A DNA stretch of 24,033 nt from a virus: IMG/VR virus record IMGVR_UViG_3300025810_000083, positions 1-24,033 of that record. One strand, written 5' to 3'. Positions 5,534-11,135 of this stretch are shown in pieces. A model generated the notes under the pieces. It did no database searches. It saw only the letters and a list, made by a program, of their open reading frames with translations, and was not told the DNA's origin. The position numbers and the translations under genes were made by a program. Position 1 is the stretch's first letter. Every line of letters starts with the position of its first letter.

Positions 5534-6406
5534 ATGAATCATGGCAGTTTATTCTCAGGGATTGGAGGCTTTGATTTAGCCGCTGAATGGGCGGGATTTA
5601 CAAACCTCTTTAATTGCGAGTGGGAAGAGTTCCCTCGCAAAGTCCTCAAACACCATTTCCCCAATGCAGAACAATTCGAAGACATCAAAGACTTTAACGC
5701 GACAGCTTACTCTGGAAGACTTGATATACTCTCAGGAGGGTTTCCCTGCCAACCGTTCAGCGTTGCAGGAAAACGAAAAGGCTCAGAAGATGAACGCCAC
5801 TTGTGGCCAGAGATGCTTAGAGTTGTCGGAGAGTGTAAGCCCCGTTGGGTCGTGGGCGAGAACGTTCGCGGGCTTGTTAATTGGTCGGACGGATTGGTTT
5901 TCGAAACGTGTTGCGCTGACTTGGAAGCTATCGGGTACTCCGTCCAATCGTTTATTATTCCTGCTTGTGCCACAGGCGCGCCCCACCGAAGGGACAGAGT
6001 TTGGATTGTTGCTCACTCCGACAACTTCGGAACCCGTTCACGACTTGGAGAAATTCAAAGCGAGGATGGAGAAATACCCGAACGGAACAACGATGCCCAA
6101 CCTTGCAACACAAGTTCACGGAATGCTCCCGACACCAGTCAAGAGCGACCATCAAAACCGATGGAAGACAGAGAACTGGGACGGGACAAGCGATTTACCG
6201 AGCGTTATAAACACTGCGCTTGGAACGGGTTCCCAACTGTCCCCCCTATTTGTGGAGGAGATGATGGGCTTCCCAAAGAACTGGACGGTATTACCTTTCC
6301 AAAATGGAGAAGAGAATCAATCAAAGGATACGGAAACGCCATAGTGCCGCAAGTGGCTTACAGGATATTTCAAAGCATACAGGATTACGAAGCCATGTTA
6401 AAATAA
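5534..6406 (+). CDS. dcm: DNA cytosine-5 methyltransferase
   Basis: 290 aa. Transfers a methyl group from S-adenosylmethionine to C5 of cytosine in a specific DNA site. Motif I is FSGIGGFD (7-14, SAM binding), motif IV is GGFPCQPFS (68-76) with catalytic Cys72, motif VI ENVRGL (109-114), motif VIII RRDRVWIVA (152-160), motif IX region GLPKELDG (245-252), motif X GYGNAIVPQVAYRIF (265-279). Residues 161-235, where the target-recognition part should be, are hydrophilic and low in hydrophobic residues, and are read in another frame as well (5664-6344). No cognate endonuclease is nearby, so it is an orphan enzyme, probably protecting phage DNA from host restriction. G+C looks higher than in the neighbours, hinting at transfer. 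Confidence 0.92.
   Translation: MNHGSLFSGIGGFDLAAEWAGFTNLFNCEWEEFPRKVLKHHFPNAEQFEDIKDFNATAYSGRLDILSGGFPCQPFSVAGKRKGSEDERHLWPEMLRVVGECKPRWVVGENVRGLVNWSDGLVFETCCADLEAIGYSVQSFIIPACATGAPHRRDRVWIVAHSDNFGTRSRLGEIQSEDGEIPERNNDAQPCNTSSRNAPDTSQERPSKPMEDRELGRDKRFTERYKHCAWNGFPTVPPICGGDDGLPKELDGITFPKWRRESIKGYGNAIVPQVAYRIFQSIQDYEAMLK
5664..6344 (+). CDS. Overprinted protein inside the methyltransferase gene, 226 aa
   Basis: Open reading frame of 226 codons wholly inside the methyltransferase gene, one base out of phase (+1). Its translation looks like a real protein, not a shadow: LEDLIYSQEGFPANRSALQE, CGQRCLELSESVSPVGSW, WKLSGTPSNRLLFLLVPQ, a repeated LLTPT / MLPTPV motif, and LSPLFVEEMMGFPKNWT near the end. 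I recall the same 'LLPTP...QL-P-F-V-E-E-M-M-G-F-P-x-x-W-T' series in other phages, also overlapping dcm genes. In the same stretch the methyltransferase frame is low in hydrophobic residues. The ATG at 5664 is the likely start, but entry by frameshift from the methyltransferase frame is possible. Function unknown; perhaps a partner or the target-recognition unit of the enzyme. Confidence 0.6.
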   Translation: MQNNSKTSKTLTRQLTLEDLIYSQEGFPANRSALQENEKAQKMNATCGQRCLELSESVSPVGSWARTFAGLLIGRTDWFSKRVALTWKLSGTPSNRLLFLLVPQARPTEGTEFGLLLTPTTSEPVHDLEKFKARMEKYPNGTTMPNLATQVHGMLPTPVKSDHQNRWKTENWDGTSDLPSVINTALGTGSQLSPLFVEEMMGFPKNWTVLPFQNGEENQSKDTETP

Positions 6407-6422
6407 CATAGAATAACATACA

Positions 6423-6734
6423 ATGCCGTTTAAAAAAGGAAACACACAGGGTAAAGGAAGGCCCAAAGGAAAGAGTAACAAGGTTACAGAGGAGGCACGA
6501 TCAATTTTCTCTGAAGTCATGGAGGGTGAGATGGAAAACATCAAAGACTCACTTCAAGTGCTGCGTGAAAACAGTGATGAGAAATACCTTAAAGCCCTTA
6601 GTAGTTTGATGCCATACTTTATGCCTAAACAAACAGAGACAGAGGTGACGGTTAATGAGACCATGAGCGAACCGAGTTGGTTTAAGGAGGTGCTTGACCA
6701 TACCGATCAGACAGAAACAAAACTCACAGAATGA
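6423..6734 (+). CDS. terS: Terminase small subunit (putative)
   Basis: 103 aa. Opens with MPFKKGNTQGKGRPKGKSNK, a Lys/Gly-rich DNA-contact motif usual at the start of small terminases of this group, then a helical core (TEEARSIFSEVMEGEMENIK, YLKALSSLMPYFMPKQTETE) and an acidic tail with many Thr and Glu. The small subunit recognises the packaging site and feeds DNA to the large subunit. Placement one small gene before the large subunit supports the call. No typical full winged-helix is clear, so it belongs to the short class. Confidence 0.75.
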   Translation: MPFKKGNTQGKGRPKGKSNKVTEEARSIFSEVMEGEMENIKDSLQVLRENSDEKYLKALSSLMPYFMPKQTETEVTVNETMSEPSWFKEVLDHTDQTETKLTE

Positions 6735-6928
6735 ATAAAGCAGACTGCAATAGGTCTAAGCGCGTGTTAGAGCAAATGCTAAACGCTGCTAATGTTGTTT
6801 ACAGCAATCCTGCTTCAGGAGCGTATCGTATTGGGGACATTGTTTACTTTTACAAGAAACGGGGTTATCAAAAAGGTGATAATTGGTTTCTGTTCAATAG
6901 TCACAGAGAGTTTTTAAATAGCTTGTGA
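6731..6928 (+). CDS. Hypothetical protein between terminase subunits, 65 aa
   Basis: ATGA overlap with terS and GTGA overlap with terL, so it is tightly coupled to both. Begins MNKADCNRSKRVLEQMLNAA and ends with a Tyr/Lys/Phe-rich strand region (IVYFYKKRGYQKGDNWFLFN). I do not recognise it. The position suggests a role in packaging, or a small accessory gene tolerated there. Confidence 0.6.
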   Translation: MNKADCNRSKRVLEQMLNAANVVYSNPASGAYRIGDIVYFYKKRGYQKGDNWFLFNSHREFLNSL

Positions 6929-8091
6929 AACAACCTAAAACGTATTACGACCTAATCAACTGCAAAACAAGGATAGCAGTTTTTCAAGGTGGCACCCGTA
7001 GTGGCAAGACGTTCTCAATCATCACGGTGTTATGTCAGTGGTGCTACGAGAACCAAAACGCTGGTTACCTCATCACCATAGTTCGTAAGAGTTTTCCATC
7101 ACTTCGTGCTTCGGTCATGCGTGACTTCCTGTTTATCTTAGACAGGGAGGGGTGGTACGACGAACGCAACCACAACAAGACAGAAAACACTTATGCTCTA
7201 TTTGGTAACACTATAGAGTTTATTTCAATTGACCAGCCACAAAAAATTCGTGGGGCTACTCGACAATTTTTCTTTGCAAACGAGGCGAACGAGCTGGATT
7301 TGGAGACGTATCGACAACTGGCACTAAGAACATCAAACAAGCTAGAAGGCCCAAGCATCATACTAGACTACAACCCCAGTGATGAATACTCTTACATATA
7401 TGATGACATCATACCTAGAGAAGATGCTACGTTTTACAAGTCTACCTACCTTGATAATCCGTTCTTAAACAAAGAGACAATTGATGAAATCGAACGGCTA
7501 AAAGAAACCGACGAATATTACTGGACGGTTTACGGTTTAGGTGAGCGAGGTGTAAGCAGGCAGACTATTTTCCGAAGTGACATTTATACAGAGCTTCCAG
7601 AGCATGCTAAGTTCTTAGCGTGGGGTTTAGACTGGGGCTTTGCCAACGATCCTACAGCCTTAGTAAAGGTTTATGAGTATGACAACGCCATATATATTGA
7701 GCAGTTCCTATACAGTGGTGGATTGACTAACGGTGATATTGCAGAGAAGATGCAGGAGCTGGGTATCACACGTCATGAAGAGATAATAGCAGACAGCAGT
7801 GAGCCGAAAAGTATTGAGGAGATTCACAGGATGAATTTCAATATTAAACCTGCTAAGAAAGGCCCAGACTCTGTACGTATTGGCATAGATTTGATGAGGC
7901 GTAAGAAGATATATGTAAAGGAAACTAGCCTCGACGCACAAAAGGAATTCCGCAACTACAAGTGGATGACGGATAAAAACGGAAAGGTGCTAAATACTCC
8001 ACGAGATGATTGGAATCACTGTGTCGATGCTGTTAGATATGTATGCCTAAACAAGCTATTAAGACGAACTGGTAAATACTTTGTGCAATGA
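6925..8091 (+). CDS. terL: Terminase large subunit (ATPase-nuclease)
   Basis: 388 aa, GTG start in a GTGA overlap. It packages phage DNA: the N-terminal ATPase drives translocation and the C-terminal nuclease cuts the concatemer. Walker A is GGTRSGKT (22-29); Walker B-like strand FFFANEAN (115-122) with Glu120; motif III LDYNP (147-151). The nuclease domain starts at WGLDWGFANDPTAL with Asp236, followed by IIADSSEPK with Asp290 and DDWNHCVDAVRY with Asp361/362, His365 and Asp368, all as expected for the RNase-H-like fold. Length and motif spacing fit the PBSX/Terminase_3 class. It overlaps the tail chaperone gene by four bases. Confidence 0.95.
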   Translation: MKQPKTYYDLINCKTRIAVFQGGTRSGKTFSIITVLCQWCYENQNAGYLITIVRKSFPSLRASVMRDFLFILDREGWYDERNHNKTENTYALFGNTIEFISIDQPQKIRGATRQFFFANEANELDLETYRQLALRTSNKLEGPSIILDYNPSDEYSYIYDDIIPREDATFYKSTYLDNPFLNKETIDEIERLKETDEYYWTVYGLGERGVSRQTIFRSDIYTELPEHAKFLAWGLDWGFANDPTALVKVYEYDNAIYIEQFLYSGGLTNGDIAEKMQELGITRHEEIIADSSEPKSIEEIHRMNFNIKPAKKGPDSVRIGIDLMRRKKIYVKETSLDAQKEFRNYKWMTDKNGKVLNTPRDDWNHCVDAVRYVCLNKLLRRTGKYFVQ

Positions 8092-8663
8092 AAATCAAAC
8101 TCACAATTCCCGAAAGCTATGCAGACATTACGGTGTCGCAGTACAAAAAGATGCTGGACACATGGGAAGACAATAAAGGATCAGAAGCCGTACAAAAGGT
8201 GTTAGAGGTCTTCTGCGGAGCTGAAGAAGGTTTAGTGAACCGAATACATGTCGAAGAGCTTAATAAGATAACACGCGAGCTTACATGGCTTTTTCGTGAA
8301 CCACAACTAACAGACTTCCATTTGCATCAGTCGTTCGTCATGGATGGGGTTGAGTATGGTTTTATTCCAAACATGCAAGAATTAACCGTTGGAGAGTTTG
8401 CAGACATGGAGACATACATGGAAAAAGGAATGTACGAAAACATGCAAGAAATGCTCTCGTTACTGTACAGGCCAATTGTCAGAAAGAAGATGAAGCTGTA
8501 TGAAATCGAGACATACAACCCTAGTCAAATTAAAGTAGATGCAATGGGTGAGTGCAAGATGGATGTAGCAATTGGTGCGGTGGTTTTTTTTTATCGTATC
8601 GCAGGTCAATTAGCGCAAAGTTTGCAGCACTCTTCACCAGTAGTGGCAGCACAGACAAAGTAG
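8088..8663 (+). CDS. Tail assembly chaperone, short form (lambda G-like)
   Basis: 191 aa in the normal frame. Long-tailed phages make a short chaperone and a frameshifted longer form that together guide tape measure and tail tube assembly. The sequence fits the Bacteroidota-phage version I know: MKIKLTIPESYADITVSQYK, then GVEYGFIPNMQELTVGEFAD, LLYRPIVRKKMKLYEIETYN, and a hydrophobic FFYRIA near the end. The T9 run at 8584-8592 encodes the VVFF-Y part and is the likely slip site (see next). ATGA overlap with terL. The direct position after terL is unusual, since a portal would be expected there. Confidence 0.75.
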   Translation: MKIKLTIPESYADITVSQYKKMLDTWEDNKGSEAVQKVLEVFCGAEEGLVNRIHVEELNKITRELTWLFREPQLTDFHLHQSFVMDGVEYGFIPNMQELTVGEFADMETYMEKGMYENMQEMLSLLYRPIVRKKMKLYEIETYNPSQIKVDAMGECKMDVAIGAVVFFYRIAGQLAQSLQHSSPVVAAQTK

Positions 8664-8830
8664 CGCAGAAGTGGGGATGGTATGCTATCATGTATCAATT
8701 GGCTGATGGCGACATATTAAGAATGGAAAGCATTTCGCGTATATTAATAGAAGAGGCATTTACATTTTTAGCCTACGAAAAGGATCAAAACATGGCTAAC
8801 AAAATTAAAATCAATGCAGACAGTAAGTGA
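8552..8830 (+). CDS. Tail assembly chaperone extension (lambda T-like), read by -1 frameshift
   Basis: Frame -1 relative to the chaperone gene, open from 8552 and overlapping it by 112 bases. Translation after the slip is SISAKFAALFTSS, KVAQKWGWYAIMYQLADGDI, then an amphipathic helix ISRILIEEAFTFLAYEKDQN and a Lys/Asn/Ile-rich tail. The WGWY...LA.GD...FLAYEK pattern is one I know from the second chaperone reading frame in related phages, where it is also fused or overlapping. I expect it to be made mostly as the C-terminal part of the fusion, not from the ATG at 8552, which lies before the slip site. Confidence 0.7.
   Translation: MQDGCSNWCGGFFLSYRRSISAKFAALFTSSGSTDKVAQKWGWYAIMYQLADGDILRMESISRILIEEAFTFLAYEKDQNMANKIKINADSK
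8585..8591 (+). other. -1 ribosomal frameshift site T_TTT_TTT
   Basis: In the frame of the gene at 8088 the codons read GTT-TTT-TTT-TAT, so the heptamer T_TTT_TTT at 8585-8591 is in the right phase for a -1 slip (X_XXY_YYZ). Nine T in a row (8584-8592) make slippage easy. After the slip reading continues TTA-TCG-TAT and stays open to the stop at 8828, giving a 247-residue fusion (168 + 79). The arrangement equals lambda G/GT. A homopolymer sequencing error is the main alternative. Confidence 0.7.
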
Positions 8831-9275
8831 TATAAACGATGTGTTTGAGTCTATTGCAGACAACCACGAACAGCTCAAGTCATTCTACACACACTCAATT
8901 GATGAGGTAGATATAGATAAGTTGACTATCGATAAGTTCCCGCTGCTGTATGCTCAAGTGACAGAGGCAAACATCCTAGGTACTCACACGGAATATACAT
9001 ACGAGGTATTTGTGGCAACCGTCGTCTTTGAGGTGCAGCACGATTTTGTAACGCAGGTTTATACAGACACGTTTGGTATTATGCAGGATGTCATCGCAGC
9101 GTTTCACCTAGCGCAATCGAACGTCAACAATTTTGTGCCGCCCGAATGGTCTTTTGAGATGCCTGTGTCGTGTGAACCATTTGCAGCACGAATGACTAAC
9201 AGCCTAACAGGATGGTCAGCATCATTTACCATTAAGTTACCTAGCTCAACCAATTTGTGTAATGCCCTCTATTAA
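8814..9275 (+). CDS. Putative tail completion / neck protein, 153 aa
   Basis: ATG at 8814, 17 bases inside the chaperone extension. Sequence pattern: DVFESIADNHEQLKSFYTHS, KLTIDKFPLLYAQVTEA, a strand FVATVVFEVQ, TDTFGIMQDVIAAFHLAQ, CEPFAARMTNSLTGWSASF and a closing NLCNALY. I recall the 'PQLKSFY...I..KYPLLY...D.F..MQDV...L.PF..RF...LTGW' series in the tail module of flavobacterial phages. It is probably a tail terminator or tail-completion protein joining tail to head. No catalytic motif. Confidence 0.65.
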   Translation: MQTVSDINDVFESIADNHEQLKSFYTHSIDEVDIDKLTIDKFPLLYAQVTEANILGTHTEYTYEVFVATVVFEVQHDFVTQVYTDTFGIMQDVIAAFHLAQSNVNNFVPPEWSFEMPVSCEPFAARMTNSLTGWSASFTIKLPSSTNLCNALY

Positions 9276-9867
9276 ATACACGATAGAGATAGGTGGTAAA
9301 CTGCATAAGCTAGACCTGTACAGAACGCAAAAATCCTTTGATAAATATGCAAAGGCAGTCATAAAACGAGCGCGTGCAATCCTTGATGCAGAAGGGAAAA
9401 ACGCTTCGGGGAATTTACGCAACTCAATGAATTATGAGTACGCAACAAAAAAGAATCAATTCTCACTGACGTTTACATTTGAAGGGGCTGACTATTGGGA
9501 CATCGTAGAGCAAGGTGTGCAGGGTGCGGTAAACAATAAGAAAGCGCCAGTCAGCCCATTTAAGTTTGGATCAGGCACTGGCCCGAAAGGAAAGCTAATT
9601 CCAGCTATTGATAAGTGGGTTGTAGTGAAACCAATCAAAGACGCACGAGATGCCAAAGGCAGGTTTATTCCGCGTAAAAGTTTGGTACGCGCCATATCCA
9701 CTAATATTTACAAATACGGAATTGAGCCAACCCCATTCATACGTCCACCAATGCGTATATTGTTTGATAAGCACAGAGACAAAATAGCTAGAGCATTTGC
9801 TTCTGATGTGTACCACTTTTTTAAAAAAAGCCTACCGCTTAAGTTTAATATCGAATTAGAACTTTAA
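9262..9867 (+). CDS. HK97 gp10-like neck/tail component, 201 aa
   Basis: Starts with ATG at 9262, 14 bases inside the gene before it. Pattern typical of gp10-type proteins: ASGNLRNSMNYEY, a beta strand FEGADYWDIVEQGVQG, the KAPVSPFKFG and IDKWVVVKP blocks, ARDAKGRFIPRKSLVRAIS, and PTPFIRPPMRILFDKHRDKI. In related phages these bind the head-tail interface or complete the tail tube. The protein is strongly basic. Last base of its stop is the first base of the next ATG. Confidence 0.75.
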   Translation: MPSIKYTIEIGGKLHKLDLYRTQKSFDKYAKAVIKRARAILDAEGKNASGNLRNSMNYEYATKKNQFSLTFTFEGADYWDIVEQGVQGAVNNKKAPVSPFKFGSGTGPKGKLIPAIDKWVVVKPIKDARDAKGRFIPRKSLVRAISTNIYKYGIEPTPFIRPPMRILFDKHRDKIARAFASDVYHFFKKSLPLKFNIELEL

Positions 9868-11135
9868 TGGCAATCTCAATAACACAAGAGCCAACACCAA
9901 CTTTGCTAGGCACAGCCGATCAAATTGTTTACGTTGTAACAGAGGACACGAATACATCGCAACCTAAGTTTAGGTATATATGTCAAGTGATTCGCAACTC
10001 AGTTACAGTCGCGACATTAAAGCAACTGCCTAATGGTTCTGATTCTGGCGTTTTTAACGTCTCACGCATTTTGCAGTCGTATGTCTCGCAAGACCATAAT
10101 AAACACGCAATAGGGTCAATAACTACAGCTCCAAATTCAATGGATGCTTTTACCTTAAAGTTCTTTTATGAGTACGCAGCAACTGCAAATGACGAACCAA
10201 CCCAGTACCCAGCGGCAGCGGTGACAACAACAGACTATGTGGTCAACGGCACGTTCACACCAGTGTTTAATGACTATGACACAACGAACGCGAGTAATTA
10301 CATTCTTGATTCGAATACCTCAAAGTTGCTGTCAGTCTACAATCCACAGAAACTAGTTGCACAGCCAACTGATGAAGGAATTATAGCATTTATCAATGGA
10401 ACGACTAATGCGCCTTGGAATTCCAATCCAGCATACATCCATGTAGCGTACTATGAGAGTGACGGAACAGCTTTGCACAGCGGTTACTTTACAACCAGCC
10501 CTTCGCCATCTTCAGCCAGCTCAGCGTTTGAGTTCTTTTTGTATTTTGGTATCTATCCAGCTAACCTAGAGACGCAAAGCGCAGACGCAAACTTAAAACC
10601 TTCTGCAAACACAGGGTGGTCATACTATACGGTACAAACTGCAAGCAGCACAACGCTAAGCGGCAATGAAACCAGCGCACAATACAAGATTACACGGAAA
10701 GGGGCGTGCAAATACACTCCTATTCGTTTAGCATGGTGGAATGAATTAGGGGGTTGGGACTACTATACTTTTTATTCACGCAACGTACACAAACAGCGAA
10801 TACAAAGATCGGACTATCGCGAGGTTACAGGTAATTCGTATAACGCAAACGGAACAGGTATAGACTATGCGGCCAAACCATACGAAGGGGGTTTGAAGGT
10901 AAGCAATGTAAAAACTACGAACACATGGCAGTTAAACACCGACGCAGAGGATGAGGAGTTTAATAGAGTTATTGATAGTTTAATGAGCAGTCCGACAGTG
11001 CTATGGTATTATGATAGTGCTTGGCGAGGATGTGTAGTGACAGACACAGGCATTGATTTTCAGACTAGCGTTAACGACAAGGGTATTGTCTACACAGTGA
11101 ACATTGAAGAGTCACGTTATAAGCCTACGATATGA
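9867..11135 (+). CDS. Tail structural protein, 422 aa (distal tail-like candidate)
   Basis: TAATG overlap with the previous gene. Beta-rich and Thr/Ser/Asn-rich, no signal peptide. Landmarks: FRYICQVIRNSVTVATLKQL, SGVFNVSRILQSYVSQD, a CKYTPIRLAWWNELGGWDYY block, the FYSRNVHKQRIQ strand, and near the end VIDSLMSSPTVLWYYDSAWR and GIVYTVNIEESRYKP. The 'GVFDISRIL..YVS', 'R-x-x-W-x-N-x-x-G-G-x-D-Y-x-T-F' and 'SP-x-V-x-x' order is one I recall from the tail module of many Bacteroidota phages. It lies between the neck proteins and the large tail protein, so a baseplate/distal-tail role is likely. Confidence 0.6.
   Translation: MAISITQEPTPTLLGTADQIVYVVTEDTNTSQPKFRYICQVIRNSVTVATLKQLPNGSDSGVFNVSRILQSYVSQDHNKHAIGSITTAPNSMDAFTLKFFYEYAATANDEPTQYPAAAVTTTDYVVNGTFTPVFNDYDTTNASNYILDSNTSKLLSVYNPQKLVAQPTDEGIIAFINGTTNAPWNSNPAYIHVAYYESDGTALHSGYFTTSPSPSSASSAFEFFLYFGIYPANLETQSADANLKPSANTGWSYYTVQTASSTTLSGNETSAQYKITRKGACKYTPIRLAWWNELGGWDYYTFYSRNVHKQRIQRSDYREVTGNSYNANGTGIDYAAKPYEGGLKVSNVKTTNTWQLNTDAEDEEFNRVIDSLMSSPTVLWYYDSAWRGCVVTDTGIDFQTSVNDKGIVYTVNIEESRYKPTI

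Noticed and set aside
5707-6210. Other frames in the methyltransferase gene (several minus-strand frames and a third + frame)
   Set aside because: They are short and lack protein-like motifs; long openness comes from the higher G+C here. Only the 226-codon + frame has a convincing motif order.
6400-6423. Short direct repeat ATAACATA before the small terminase gene
   Set aside because: Two eight-base copies in A+T-rich sequence are within chance and no cos or pac feature is visible.
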